The notes beneath the pieces are model-generated. The model was not told the DNA's origin. It did no database searches and was given only the letters and a program-made list of their open reading frames with translations. The position numbers and the translations under genes are program-made. Of a stretch of DNA of 64,000 nt, positions 37,311-46,875 are shown in pieces. Where the stretch lies: contig NZ_AP014647.1 of the NCBI RefSeq assembly GCF_023167545.1, positions 1,302,001 through 1,366,000 on the forward strand, in the 5' to 3' direction. Numbering within the stretch: the first letter of the stretch is position 1; each line of letters starts with the position of its first letter. The DNA is from Streptococcus constellatus subsp. constellatus. Its GTDB lineage: Bacteria; Bacillota; Bacilli; Lactobacillales; Streptococcaceae.

Positions 37311-37939
37311 TTACTTAATACTTTGCTTAGAGAGAACAGCAACAAATACACTTAGAAAAACAACGCCAATACCAGCTAGATATGACATGCTAGTACCGGT
37401 ACTTGGTAATATTTAGCTAATTTTTCGTCGCTTGTAGTAGGCAAAGTTTCTTTGGTTTTATTTATTTGAGAGGTCTCTTCATTTTTATTAGACAAATCAG
37501 AATCTGTCAATCCAGCATGAGAGTTTCCTCCTTTTTGTTCTTTGTTATTAGAATTTTCCTTTATTTTTTTACCATCTTCATGCTGAACAGTAGAAGAAGA
37601 CTGGTTTTCTAGTGGTACAAGTGCTTGAATGGCAGTCTGTAAAGCTTCACTTTCTGCATTAACTTCTGCTTGTGTTGTATCATTTTTTTGTAAAACAGCC
37701 TGCGCCTCTTCTACTTGAACTTTCAATTTAGTAAGCGAATCTTTTGTATAATGTGTACCTTTTGTCAATTTTTCTTTTGCAACAGAAATTGCTGTTGCCA
37801 AATCTGTTTTATCCACATCTTCTTTGGTTAAAAGCAAATCGTCAATCATCCCCCAAGAACCTTTATTTGCTTTCACAGTCACTCCCAATGTCACCTCTGT
37901 CTCTTTTGTCAATGTAAAGCTCAATTTCTTACTTTGTTT
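37311..37939 (-). pseudogene. C-terminal remnant of an LPXTG surface glycoside hydrolase
   Basis: The minus strand holds about 180 codons (37376-37939) beginning in mid-domain with SFTLTKETEVTLGV and GSWGMIDD, a carbohydrate-binding-like module end, then a FIVAR-type helical domain (TDLATAISVAKEKLTKG onward), a polar spacer and LPTTS. A frameshift near 37408 puts the real anchor in another frame: LPSTGTSMSYLAGIGVV, hydrophobic stretch, SKQSIK, stop at 37311. The N-terminal catalytic part is missing; an in-frame TAA at 37940-37942 precedes it. Such tails belong to surface galactanases and related hydrolases. Confidence 0.75.
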
Positions 37940-38006
37940 TTAAAAAATTATACAAAATGATAATAATGTTTAATTTTGAACTCTTTCATTTCATATTTGA
38001 AAAAGC

Positions 38007-38540
38007 TCACTTCTGTGCAATCCCATTTGGAATAATGATTTCTTGAAGAAGTTTCTCTTCTTCCTTGATACGATTATATAAAACAAAAGCATAAAAAGGA
38101 AACAAGACACAAAATGAAAGAAGTGCATGGCAAAGCAGTGCTAAACCAATCAACTCTGGAATGATATTCAAGAAATAATTTGGATGTTTGACATAGCGGA
38201 AAAGCCAATGATCAACAAATTTATGATTCTTAACCAGCATCAATTTTACAGTCCAAATGTCACCTAAGAGCTGTGTCACAACATAAAGCATGAACATGGA
38301 AAATACTAATAGTCCTAGCCCCACGCTACTGAGCGCATCAAAACGAACCTGACGTATTGTGGCTTCAACAAAGCAAGAAAGATAAAATAAAATATGAAGA
38401 ATAGTGATGTACTTGGTATTTTGTACCCCAAATTCTTGACCGCCATTTGCTAGTATCGCTTTCTCATTTTTAATAGATATTTTCAAAAATACCAATCGAA
38501 ATACAAATACAGCTAAAACAATGAGTCCTGATAAAGTCAT
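38007..38540 (-). CDS. Isoprenylcysteine carboxyl methyltransferase (ICMT)-family membrane protein
   Basis: A 177 aa protein with four to five membrane segments. The C-terminal VKHPNYFLNIIPELIG and RIKEEEKLL motifs are those of the ICMT/NnrU-like SAM-dependent membrane methyltransferases. Bacterial substrates are unknown. AAGGAGG lies four bases before the ATG. It sits alone between two decayed carbohydrate genes. Confidence 0.8.
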   Translation of the reverse strand: MTLSGLIVLAVFVFRLVFLKISIKNEKAILANGGQEFGVQNTKYITILHILFYLSCFVEATIRQVRFDALSSVGLGLLVFSMFMLYVVTQLLGDIWTVKLMLVKNHKFVDHWLFRYVKHPNYFLNIIPELIGLALLCHALLSFCVLFPFYAFVLYNRIKEEEKLLQEIIIPNGIAQK

Positions 38541-38675
38541 ACGACCTCCTTATAAAAACAAAATTAACTTCATTATATAAAGAGAAGATTCTATGAGTCA
38601 ATACTTTTAAAAAATATCATACAGATTTTAGGAAATCTTTACATAAATCATACTTTCAAAGCAGGACAATAGAAA

Positions 38676-38701
38676 AGTGACAGCTCTATTGAACTGTCAC
38701 T
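38676..38701 (-). terminator. Terminator of the former lacG gene
   Basis: AGTGACAG / CTGTCACT perfect eight-pair stem followed on the minus strand by TTTTCTATT. Confidence 0.8.
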
Positions 38702-38720
38702 CAATATAAAAACAACTTAG

Positions 38721-39190
<470 letters not shown>

Positions 39191-39191
39191 G

Positions 39192-39299
39192 GGATTATAT
39201 ACCTGTTTACACAACTACAAAGTATAGTTGTCAAATTTACAAAAATCTTATTTTAAGATACTATATATTGTGATTAGGGTAAAGTGCTATATAGTTCCC
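39192..39299. repeat. Small inverted-repeat element (MITE-like), copy A
   Basis: About 108 bp bounded by imperfect inverted ends: GGGATTATATA at 39192-39202 and TATATAGTTCCC at 39288-39299, with TTTAC/GTAAA also shared internally. The core (39220-39275) recurs, inverted, at 50651-50712. No coding capacity. It lies exactly where lacG homology stops. Confidence 0.65.
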
Positions 39300-39306
39300 T
39301 AAAAAT

Positions 39307-40239
39307 TTACAAACTTGTTAGTTTCATTTCCTGAATAATCCTTTTCACATCTTCTAGCTCTACTTTGGGAGTCCATTGCAAACAGTTAGCTGTCGCATAA
39401 GCACAGGCACGAATAACGGCTTCTCTATCAACTAATCCTTTATTTTCTAATGAATAACAGAGACTACCTAAGAAGAAATCACCTGAAGCAATTGGATTTT
39501 TAACTTGAATTTTTGGAAAAGTGAGCTGAAAAATATCATCTTGCAAACGCGCAACAACTCCCTTTTCTCCCATTGTTACAATGAAATATGGAATTTCAGC
39601 GTATTCTTTGAGAAGATTCACTGCTTCTTCTGCCGATTCAACTGATCGCCCTGTTAATTCTGCTAATTCTTCATCGTTAATTTTTACAACTTTAGGCTTA
39701 GCTGGAAGAGCTGCTTCCAAAGCTGCACCACTAGTATCTACTACTAAATTCACATCTTCTGGCAAAAGACGACCAATTTGCGCGATATAATCATCCGGCA
39801 TCCCTTTCATCAAAGAACCAGAAAAAACAACACTATCACCAGATTGAACGTGGCTTAGAAGCCTTGTCGTAAAATGTTCTAACAATTCCTCACTCAGCTC
39901 AAATCCTGCTTCGTACACAAGGTAGTTTTTTCCTGATTCTGTATCAACCATAATCGTGCACGTACGTGTATTCTTATCAACTTCTGTCACAACTAATGGA
40001 ATTTGATTTTCTTTATTTAGTTGCTGAAGATATTCCCCCATTTTGCCGCCTAGCATTGTGTGAATACAAAAATTCACTTGCTCTTCGCCTTTCTCGCAAT
40101 TCAAAACATAAGCAACATTAAAACTTTTTCCGCCAGCATTTTCGTACACTTGAATTGGTCGATTGACCACATTTTCTTTAAAATGGCTAAGTAAAACAGT
40201 CCGATCCAAAGCTGGATTGGGACAAACCAAATGAATCAT
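39307..40239 (-). CDS. lacC: PfkB-family tagatose-6-phosphate kinase (LacC-like)
   Basis: A 310 aa sugar-phosphate kinase making tagatose-1,6-bisphosphate for LacD. The first PfkB signature region is ENAGGKSFNVAYVL near 34-47 and the second PIASGDFFLGSL near 252-263; the ring replaces the usual GAGD by ASGD, keeping the catalytic Asp. ATG at 40239 follows AAAGGA; the frame extends seven codons earlier. It is the last intact gene of gatABC-lacC; a hairpin at 40263-40296 separates it from gatC. 1-Phosphofructokinase is the alternative, but context argues for LacC. Confidence 0.88.
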   Translation of the reverse strand: MIHLVCPNPALDRTVLLSHFKENVVNRPIQVYENAGGKSFNVAYVLNCEKGEEQVNFCIHTMLGGKMGEYLQQLNKENQIPLVVTEVDKNTRTCTIMVDTESGKNYLVYEAGFELSEELLEHFTTRLLSHVQSGDSVVFSGSLMKGMPDDYIAQIGRLLPEDVNLVVDTSGAALEAALPAKPKVVKINDEELAELTGRSVESAEEAVNLLKEYAEIPYFIVTMGEKGVVARLQDDIFQLTFPKIQVKNPIASGDFFLGSLCYSLENKGLVDREAVIRACAYATANCLQWTPKVELEDVKRIIQEMKLTSL

Positions 40240-40262
40240 CTTTTTTCCTTTCTTTTTCACGT

Positions 40263-40296
40263 AAAAGCCAGACTATTTCAAAAGGAATAGCCTAGC
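40263..40296 (-). terminator. Hairpin between gatC and lacC
   Basis: Imperfect GGCTATTCC...GAAATAGTCTGGC stem followed by TTTT on the minus strand; may reduce or stabilise transcription into lacC. Confidence 0.5.
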
Positions 40297-40307
40297 TTAT
40301 TGTTATT

Positions 40308-41783
40308 TTATTTTGCATTTGCAGCGTATTCTTCATTTCGCTTAATCATTTGCTTTCTATACCAAGCAAAAATTCCGATATAGAATGCTAAGAAAAGAAG
40401 CACTCCAATAATCGCTTTAACATCACCTGTTGTCGCATTTCCAATTGTCCAGCCGAATAGTTTTTCAATCGGTCCTTCAAGAGTAGAGTGAGTAATTAAT
40501 TGTGTGCTTGCTACACCTTTAGGGAACGCATCTACACCTTTCGCTAAATCAGTAACAAATGGTGCAATAAGGGTTCCTGAAAGAAGGAACAATGGAAGCA
40601 GTAAGGTTCCAAAAACAATCATCCGAATCAATTTACCGCGTGTGACAACCAGAAGGGCTGGTGTGACTCCCATAGCGATAATTCCTGCCAACGGTAAAAT
40701 TCCATTTCCAACTTTTGATAAAAGAATAGCTTCAACGAGCATGATTGGAGCCAGTACATTAGCACATGCCCAAATTTCAGCGCGACCAGCGATAAATGGC
40801 CAGTCAAGACCAATGTTGAATTTACGACCCTGCAAACGTTTCGTTGCAACATTTGTAATACCTTGCGACAGTGGTTCTACGGCTGCGATAAACCAAGAAC
40901 CAATCAATGAGAACAATTCCAAGCAGACACCAGCAGTCAAACCAAGCGATAACCAACTTTTGATAACCAATTCCCATGATTTAGCTTCTTCTACACCTGC
41001 AACTGGATGCGGTGTTCCCATCACTCCAATAACAATACCGAGAATAAAACCAATGAAAAATTTAGAACCCCAGAAACCGATTTTCTTATTGAGCTTTGCA
41101 GCGTCAAAGTCATATTTATCAAGCCATGGAAAAAATTTATCAAAAATTTTATCCAACACCATAATAACTGGATTCATCATATAATTCATGTGAGTTGAAG
41201 TCATCGGCGAAGAACTTGGTGCATTGAGCAAGTCGTCAAAAGTTGGTTTCATCAAGTCTGAATTGATGATTTTCATCACTCCGACTAGCACAACCGCTAA
41301 GGTGGCAACAAAGAGAGAAACACCCTGACTCACACCGTTATTATCAGCATACCATTTAATCAACAGACCAGTAATTGACAAATGCCAAATGTCAAAAATA
41401 TCAACATCTAGAGTATTTGTTTTCTTGGTAACTAACATAACTACATTTACAATGAGCATGATGAGCAAGAAATAAAGTGTCCAAGCCGAACCCCAAGTAA
41501 TCGTTGCCAAAGGCGCCCATCCAACATCTGTAATGTTCAATTTAATCCCTGTATTTTCAACAAATTTTGTCAATGAAGCAGAGAAAGCACCGTTCAACAT
41601 TCCGATGATGGCTCCAATACCAGTAAGAGCAATAGCCAATTTAATACCGCCTTCAAGTGCTTTTGAAAATTTTACTCCAAAAAGTAAAGCCAAAGCAGTC
41701 AAAACAATCAGCATAATAATTGGTGCACCCATATCTAGTATGGGTTTAAAAAATTTATTAGCTAAGTCAATAATGACATTCAT
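40308..41783 (-). CDS. gatC: PTS EIIC, Gat family (galactose/galactitol)
   Basis: A 491 aa integral membrane permease of the galactitol-type PTS with about ten to twelve hydrophobic segments and GAPIIMLI, GWTIGNATTG motifs. It transports and phosphorylates its sugar with GatB and GatA. The tagatose-6-phosphate genes around it suggest galactose as substrate, as for the Gat-type EII of S. gordonii, rather than galactitol. GGAGG precedes the ATG. Confidence 0.92.
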   Translation of the reverse strand: MNVIIDLANKFFKPILDMGAPIIMLIVLTALALLFGVKFSKALEGGIKLAIALTGIGAIIGMLNGAFSASLTKFVENTGIKLNITDVGWAPLATITWGSAWTLYFLLIMLIVNVVMLVTKKTNTLDVDIFDIWHLSITGLLIKWYADNNGVSQGVSLFVATLAVVLVGVMKIINSDLMKPTFDDLLNAPSSSPMTSTHMNYMMNPVIMVLDKIFDKFFPWLDKYDFDAAKLNKKIGFWGSKFFIGFILGIVIGVMGTPHPVAGVEEAKSWELVIKSWLSLGLTAGVCLELFSLIGSWFIAAVEPLSQGITNVATKRLQGRKFNIGLDWPFIAGRAEIWACANVLAPIMLVEAILLSKVGNGILPLAGIIAMGVTPALLVVTRGKLIRMIVFGTLLLPLFLLSGTLIAPFVTDLAKGVDAFPKGVASTQLITHSTLEGPIEKLFGWTIGNATTGDVKAIIGVLLFLAFYIGIFAWYRKQMIKRNEEYAANAK

Positions 41784-41850
41784 AAATAAATCCTCCCGAT
41801 CATATTTTATTGAATTGTATTTTTTATTTTATTAAGCTCTATTAAAGAAT

Positions 41851-42156
41851 TTAGTGCAAACCATGCTCTTTGATAGTTGCCTCAATATTGTCATAGACAG
41901 GCGCGCTCATAGCTGGAATCCGAAACAAGATAGGCCCTGCTTCAATAACAGGAATTCCTGGTTCAAAGCCTAAATCTGTCGCTGCTATCGGCGTGAAAAT
42001 ATCATAACCTTTTATCAAGTCTTCATTGACATCTTTGACCATGACAGCATCACATTGGACATCATAACCACGATTAGAAAGTTCTTCTTCAAGAGCACTC
42101 TTGATTTGATGGCTAGAATTTACCCCCGCTCCACAGGCTGCTAAAATTTTAATCAT
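41851..42156 (-). CDS. gatB: PTS EIIB, Gat family
   Basis: A 101 aa cytosolic EIIB. C8 in LAACGAGVNSS is the phosphorylated cysteine within the typical P-loop. It passes phosphate from GatA to the incoming sugar. TCCTCC complement (GGAGGA) lies upstream of the ATG. Middle gene of gatABC. Confidence 0.93.
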   Translation of the reverse strand: MIKILAACGAGVNSSHQIKSALEEELSNRGYDVQCDAVMVKDVNEDLIKGYDIFTPIAATDLGFEPGIPVIEAGPILFRIPAMSAPVYDNIEATIKEHGLH

Positions 42157-42188
42157 TTTAAAATCCTCCGTTTTTTATTTTTAATAGT

Positions 42189-42668
42189 TTAATCCTTGAT
42201 TGTTTCTGATAAATAATGAAATATTTTTTCAGAATTGTTTAATTGTGATAGCGCATACAATTTTCCATCTGCTGTAAAGAAATCCATTAGCTGCGCTAAA
42301 ATATTGGTCTGGCTCGCATTAGAATTATTGATAATAAAGAATAAGAGCGAAACCTCCACTTCTTTTGTAGGAGCAATCATATTATGAAAGATGACTGATT
42401 GTTCTAACCGTACCACTACTACTTTTTCTGCCAAATTGTGTGCTATATCCGTATGTGGAATAGCTACATTAGGTAAACCTTTTCCCAAAAATTCCATGTC
42501 AAGTCCTGTCGGAAATGACTTTTCTCGCTCAATCAAAGCCTTTTTATAAGAAGAGGTCACAATCTTCCTTTTTTCAAGAAGATCCGCAACTTGGCTAAAA
42601 AGATGCTCTTTATTGTCAGCTTGCAGACAAAAGACTAAATCTTTATCAAAAAAATGATTAAGTCCCAT
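42189..42668 (-). CDS. gatA: PTS EIIA, fructose/mannitol-galactitol type
   Basis: A 159 aa EIIA of the PTS_EIIA type 2 family. H72 in VAIPHTDIAHNL is the phosphorylated histidine receiving phosphate from HPr. GGAGAAG precedes the ATG. First gene of the left-facing gatABC-lacC operon, with a strong promoter and cre site just upstream. Confidence 0.93.
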   Translation of the reverse strand: MGLNHFFDKDLVFCLQADNKEHLFSQVADLLEKRKIVTSSYKKALIEREKSFPTGLDMEFLGKGLPNVAIPHTDIAHNLAEKVVVVRLEQSVIFHNMIAPTKEVEVSLLFFIINNSNASQTNILAQLMDFFTADGKLYALSQLNNSEKIFHYLSETIKD

Positions 42669-42714
42669 CTTATCTTCTCCTTCTGTTTGTTTGTTCTATT
42701 TTGTTTACAAAATC

Positions 42715-42743
42715 ATTATATAATTATTTGAAAGCGTTGTCAA
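42715..42743 (-). promoter_or_regulatory. gatABC-lacC promoter with overlapping cre site
   Basis: Minus strand TTGACA (42738-42743) and TATAAT (42715-42720) are 17 bases apart. TGAAAGCGTTGTCA at 42729-42742 on the plus strand matches the cre consensus and overlaps the -35, predicting CcpA repression. Confidence 0.85.
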
Positions 42744-42744
42744 T

Positions 42745-42805
42745 AGTTTATTGTGTTTTGTTTTGTTGTTTTATATTTGACATTGTTTGTTTCAGGCGTT
42801 ATAAT
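42745..42805 (+). promoter_or_regulatory. lacAB promoter and candidate LacR operator
   Basis: TTGACA (42777-42782) and TATAAT (42800-42805) are 17 bases apart. The T/G-rich stretch before it, with TTGTTGTTTTATATTTG, resembles TTTGTTTTATTTG upstream of lacD; a shared LacR site is inferred. Confidence 0.75.
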
Positions 42806-42836
42806 ATTGTTGTAAAATAAAAAAGGAGGTATAAAC

Positions 42837-43268
42837 ATGAAAGTTATACTAGGGACAGACCTTGATGGTTTTGAGTTAAAAAATAAAGTGAAAACTCATT
42901 TGCTTCAGCTCGGTTATGAGATAAAAGACCTTAATGAGCAAGAAGGGGCTGTTGATTTTATAGATTCAACAGTTGCCCTTGTAGAAGAATTACGAAAAGA
43001 TGATACTACTCGTGGTATTTTGTTTGACCGTTTTGCTGTCGGCTCTTACATGGTCGCAAATAAGCATAGAGGTATTATCTGTGCTGCTGTTTCAGATGAA
43101 CATTCGGCCATGATGACAATTCGTCACAATTCTACTCGTATCATCACTCTCGGATCTGCAATTCTTGGTGAAGAATTAGCCAATGCCTGCGTGGATGCGT
43201 ATTTAACTGCAGATTATGATGCGGGTCGTCACCAAGTACGGATTGATATGTTAAATAGATTGTGCTAG
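42837..43268 (+). CDS. lacA: Galactose-6-phosphate isomerase subunit LacA
   Basis: A 143 aa RpiB/LacAB-fold subunit. With LacB it isomerises galactose-6-phosphate to tagatose-6-phosphate. It starts MKVILGTDLDGFELKNKVK, and keeps the FDRFAVGSYM and NSTRIITLGSAILGEELA segments of LacA; the RpiB active Cys is absent here as expected (it lies in LacB). AAGGAGG precedes the ATG. Twelve bases separate it from lacB. Confidence 0.95.
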   Translation: MKVILGTDLDGFELKNKVKTHLLQLGYEIKDLNEQEGAVDFIDSTVALVEELRKDDTTRGILFDRFAVGSYMVANKHRGIICAAVSDEHSAMMTIRHNSTRIITLGSAILGEELANACVDAYLTADYDAGRHQVRIDMLNRLC

Positions 43269-43280
43269 GAGGGAAATGCT

Positions 43281-43799
43281 ATGAAAATTGCACTTGGTTG
43301 TGATCACATTGTCACAGATACAAAAATGAAAATCTCTGAACACCTAAAAGAGCTTGGACATGAAGTCATTGATGTCGGTACCTATGATTTTCACCGTACT
43401 CATTATCCCATCTTTGGACGCCTAATCGCAGAAAATGTCGTTTCCGGAAATGCCGATCTTGGAATTGCTCTTTGTGGAACCGGTGTCGGAATTTCTGCTT
43501 CTGCCGACAAAGTTCCTGGTACACGTGTAGCCCTCGTTGGAGATGTCTTAACAGCACGATATGCCAAAAAAGAGCTTAATGCCAATATCATTGCTTTCGG
43601 CGGACGCATTCTGGGACAAAATCTCATTAACAATATTGTTGATGTCTTTCTAGAAACCAAATACGAACCAACAAAAACTAATCAAAAATTAATTGAAAAA
43701 ATTGACAAGGTCATTGAAGTAAACCCTGAAATTGCAAAAAATAATCATATCTTTGACGAAGAAAATGCCAAATGGGATCGTGGCGAATACCATGATTGA
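43281..43799 (+). CDS. lacB: Galactose-6-phosphate isomerase subunit LacB
   Basis: A 172 aa partner of Lac[16 protein letters not shown] at the N-terminus, the active-site cysteine in [15 protein letters not shown], and FGGRILG are typical. GGAGGG precedes the ATG. In the usual lac operon lacC and lacD would follow; here a defective IS lies 36 bases downstream and lacC has the opposite orientation on the other side of gatABC. Confidence 0.95.
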   Translation: MKIALGCDHIVTDTKMKISEHLKELGHEVIDVGTYDFHRTHYPIFGRLIAENVVSGNADLGIALCGTGVGISASADKVPGTRVALVGDVLTARYAKKELNANIIAFGGRILGQNLINNIVDVFLETKYEPTKTNQKLIEKIDKVIEVNPEIAKNNHIFDEENAKWDRGEYHD

Positions 43800-43834
43800 T
43801 AAAAAACATATAAAAACCAGCTTAGATATATGGT

Positions 43835-44955
43835 ACTAGCTCCATAAAATGAGACATAAGAAAACCACTTCTGTTGAAATCTAGGAAACTAGAAACAGGA
43901 GTGTTTTATTATGCTCAAAAAAACCTATTCAGTGGAAACTAAGTTAGCCTGTATCGAAATGAAGAAGGCAGGTAAGTCTAACAAGGTCATTACGGCAAAG
44001 GTCTGGAGGAGCTATCTAAAGTAGAACAACTACGACTACAGGTACAACTCTTAAAAAAGTATCAGAACTTGATAAGGCAATCGACAAAGTAAACCTTATC
44101 AAGCTGGTGGAAGAATACAAGAAAATCTATCCTGTGTCAGTTATCCTGGACTGTTTCGGCGTCAAACGCTCAACTTTCTACCGTTGGAAAGCAAGAGGCG
44201 AAAAACTTGAGAAGAGAGACGAGGTTGTAGAGAAAATCGAGCAACTCTGTATGGAACATCATTTTATCTACGGCTATCGTACTATTACACGACTACTTAA
44301 GAAAATCCATGGACTAATCGTTAATCGCAAGAAAGTCTATCGAATTATGAAGGAAAGAGGTTGGCTCTGTCGTGCACGTCCTAAGAAGGTGCCAAATATA
44401 GATCAGCCTTACTATGTGACAGAGAATAAGCTAGATCGTGATTTCTAAGTAGAAAAACCACTGGAGAAGCTAGTCACAGACATTACCTATCTCTACTTTG
44501 TCTACCTATCTTCCGTCATGGATCTCTACAATCGTGAGATTGTAGCTTACACCATTTCAGATTGTCAAAATACTAACTTTGTACTGGATACGCTCAATCA
44601 ATTGGAATTGCCTAAGGGAGCACTTTTACACAGAGATCAGAGCTCTGTTTACACCTCGAAAGCTTATTACCAAGCTTGCACAGAAAAAGGCATCACCCGC
44701 TATATGTCCCGTAAGGGAACACCAGCAGATCATGCCTGTATCGAATGGTTTCATTCTGTTCTCAAGTCTGAAACCTTCTATCTCCATAACTGGAGAAACT
44801 TAACCAAAGATAGTATAACAGATATTGGCGAAAAATACATCACATTTTATAATGAAAGTAGAATTCAACAGAGATTAAACGACCAATCTCCCACAGAGTA
44901 CAGAAGAGCGACTGCCTAATAGTGTTTTTCTACTGTCCCATTTTCGAGGTGCAGT
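43835..44955 (+). mobile_element. IS3-family (IS150-type) element, defective copy 1
   Basis: About 1.1 kb. The right end ACTGCACCTCGAAAATGGGAC (reverse strand, to 44955) has a weaker inverted match at the left end, where AAAATGAGACATAAG begins. orfA starts at 43911 (KTYSVETKLACIEMKKAGKS) but an internal deletion and a one-base difference near 44003 break it. orfB (44107-44919) carries the DDE region (MDLYNREIVAYTISD, LLHRDQSSVYTS, EWFHSVLKSE) but has TAA at 44446-44448 after ENKLDRDF, and a 12-base deletion relative to copy 2 near 44500. No target duplication is recognisable. Not autonomous. Confidence 0.9.
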
Positions 44956-44981
44956 GCCAAATCTAGGCTTGCTTTATCTAT

Positions 44982-45728
44982 TTATAAAACATTTGTATAA
45001 GATTGGTACTTTTCCTTTACTTTAGGCGAAATATCATCATCCGTAATCACAGCATCTAAATCATCCAATCGATAGAAACAATAGAAAGAATAGCTATCAA
45101 ATTTGCTATTATCCGCCACAATGTACTTTTCAATTGCATTGTTCAAAATAATGGCATCCCCATTTCCTTCTTCTTCGTTGGCCGTCGTAACATTGTGACC
45201 ATCAATCCCATTCACACCAATAAAGGCCTTCGAAACCTTGATTTCTTTTAACAATTTATTGGCAAATTGCCCAACAAATGTTTGCGTCTTGACACGATAA
45301 CGACCTCCAATCAGAATAATATCACAATTAGGGTTGTCTTTTAATTTTTCAAAAATAGGAAGAGAATTTGTCACAATACTGACACTTTTATCAGCTAAAT
45401 AATCTCCGATAAAATCCGTTGTCGTTCCTGAACCGATAAAAACCGTATCACCTGAAGAAATCAAATTTGCACATTTTTGAGCAATTGTTCGTTTTTCTTC
45501 AATATTTAACATCGTTTTTTCTGTATGGGAAGCTTCATTCAAGCCGTTTTTTACTTTTTTATGAGCTCCTCCATGAACCCGTGTCAGCAGGCCTTGTTTT
45601 TCTAGATCAATCAGATCACGACGTATCGTCATGTCCGTCACATCCAGCAGTTCTTTTAATTTCTTGACAGAAACAACTCCTTGCTGATCCAATTCTTGGA
45701 GAATAACTCTATGTCGTCCTTCTTTCAT
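44982..45728 (-). CDS. lacR: DeoR-family repressor LacR
   Basis: A 248 aa repressor of the tagatose pathway. N-terminal helix-turn-helix VSVKKLKELLDVTDMTIRRD with the DeoR signature RRDLIDLEKQGLLTRVHGG, then the sugar-phosphate sensing domain (GSGTTTDF near 98, ILIGGRYR). The expected inducer is tagatose-6-phosphate. AAAGGAG precedes the ATG. Divergent from lacD with T/G-rich operator-like sequence between; it also presumably acts at the gatA-lacA intergenic region. Confidence 0.9.
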   Translation of the reverse strand: MKEGRHRVILQELDQQGVVSVKKLKELLDVTDMTIRRDLIDLEKQGLLTRVHGGAHKKVKNGLNEASHTEKTMLNIEEKRTIAQKCANLISSGDTVFIGSGTTTDFIGDYLADKSVSIVTNSLPIFEKLKDNPNCDIILIGGRYRVKTQTFVGQFANKLLKEIKVSKAFIGVNGIDGHNVTTANEEEGNGDAIILNNAIEKYIVADNSKFDSYSFYCFYRLDDLDAVITDDDISPKVKEKYQSYTNVL

Positions 45729-45841
45729 TTTGTCTCCTTTCTAACTTATATTATAATTAGATTCCTCAAATATATTATACAACAATTTATTCATTTTGAA
45801 AAATTAAAAACAAGATTTTTTTCATTTTTGTCAGTTATTGT

Positions 45842-45870
45842 TTGACTTTGTTTTATTTGTGCTTTATAAT
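45842..45870 (+). promoter_or_regulatory. lacD promoter
   Basis: TTGACT (45842-45847) and TATAAT (45865-45870) are 17 bases apart; the spacer TTGTTTTATTTGTGCTT carries the candidate LacR site shared with lacAB. Confidence 0.8.
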
Positions 45871-45900
45871 GAAATCATATAAAATAAAAGGAGTCTGGGA

Positions 45901-46851
45901 ATGACAACAAAACAAGAAAAATTAAACCGTTTATGTGATAAAAATGGAATTATTGGTGCTTTAGCCATTGACCAACGTGGTGCACTTCGTCGCATGCTGG
46001 GAGAAGATACGCCTGTTGCTGAATTAGAAAATTTTAAAGTTTTAGTTTCCAAATATTTAACTCCCTATGCATCCTCTATCCTACTGGATCCTGAACTCGG
46101 CTGGAAAGCGGCTGGGACTCGTGACAAAAATGCAGGACTATTAGTAGCTTATGAAAAAAACGGCTATGATAAAACCGTACTCGGTCGCTTCCCTGACCTT
46201 GTTGAAAATGTATCAGTGCAGCGTTTAAAAGCAAATGGTGCTGATGCTGTGAAAGTCTTACTCTATGTAGACATTGACGAAGGTAAAGAAGTTAATGACA
46301 TTAAAGAAGCTTTTATTGAACGGATCGCTTCTGAATGCAAAGCCGAAGAAATGCCATTTTTCTTGGAGCTAGTTTCTTATGATGCCCATATAACAGATGA
46401 AAAAGAATACGCAACATTAAAACCACGTAAGGTGATTGACGCAATGAAAGTCTATTCACAAGAACGATTTGGAGTAGATATTCTGAAAGTTGAAGTTCCC
46501 GTTAATATGAAATACGTTGAAAGTTTCGCTGAAGGAGAAATTTTGTATAGCAGAGAAGAAGCTGCTGCTTTCTATAAAGAGCAGAACGAAGCAACACATT
46601 TGCCGTTTATATTCTTATCCGCCGGTGTATCAGCTCAACTTTTCCAAGAAACACTTCGATTTGCTAAAGATTCCGGCTCGACATTCAACGGTGTCCTTTG
46701 TGGACGCGCTACTTGGGCCGGCGCTACAAAAGCTTATCAAGAAGGTGGAGAAGCAACTACTATAAAATGGCTTGAAACTGTTGGTAAACAAAACATTGTC
46801 GAATTAAATGCGGTTCTCCAAGAGACAGCTACACCTGTTGTATTTAAATAA
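45901..46851 (+). CDS. lacD: Tagatose-1,6-bisphosphate aldolase
   Basis: A 316 aa class I aldolase (a few residues shorter than most LacD) that splits tagatose-1,6-bisphosphate into glyceraldehyde-3-phosphate and dihydroxyacetone phosphate. ALAIDQRGALRRML near the N-terminus, the Schiff-base lysine in the VDILKVEVPVN region, and the GVLCGRATW phosphate site are present. AAAGGAG lies seven bases before the ATG. It has its own promoter, separated from lacAB by IS copy 1 and lacR, and an IS follows within its terminator. Confidence 0.93.
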   Translation: MTTKQEKLNRLCDKNGIIGALAIDQRGALRRMLGEDTPVAELENFKVLVSKYLTPYASSILLDPELGWKAAGTRDKNAGLLVAYEKNGYDKTVLGRFPDLVENVSVQRLKANGADAVKVLLYVDIDEGKEVNDIKEAFIERIASECKAEEMPFFLELVSYDAHITDEKEYATLKPRKVIDAMKVYSQERFGVDILKVEVPVNMKYVESFAEGEILYSREEAAAFYKEQNEATHLPFIFLSAGVSAQLFQETLRFAKDSGSTFNGVLCGRATWAGATKAYQEGGEATTIKWLETVGKQNIVELNAVLQETATPVVFK

Positions 46852-46875
46852 CTTTGTATCTCCTTATAAAAACAT

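Noticed and set aside
37376..37924. Stand-alone 182 aa secreted protein
   Set aside because: It has no signal peptide, starts in mid-domain with TTG, and its anchor lies in another frame; it is a remnant.
40308..42668. Annotating the PTS as a galactitol transporter
   Set aside because: Family similarity is to Gat proteins, but the surrounding LacABCD genes make galactose the likelier sugar; no galactitol-1-phosphate dehydrogenase is present.
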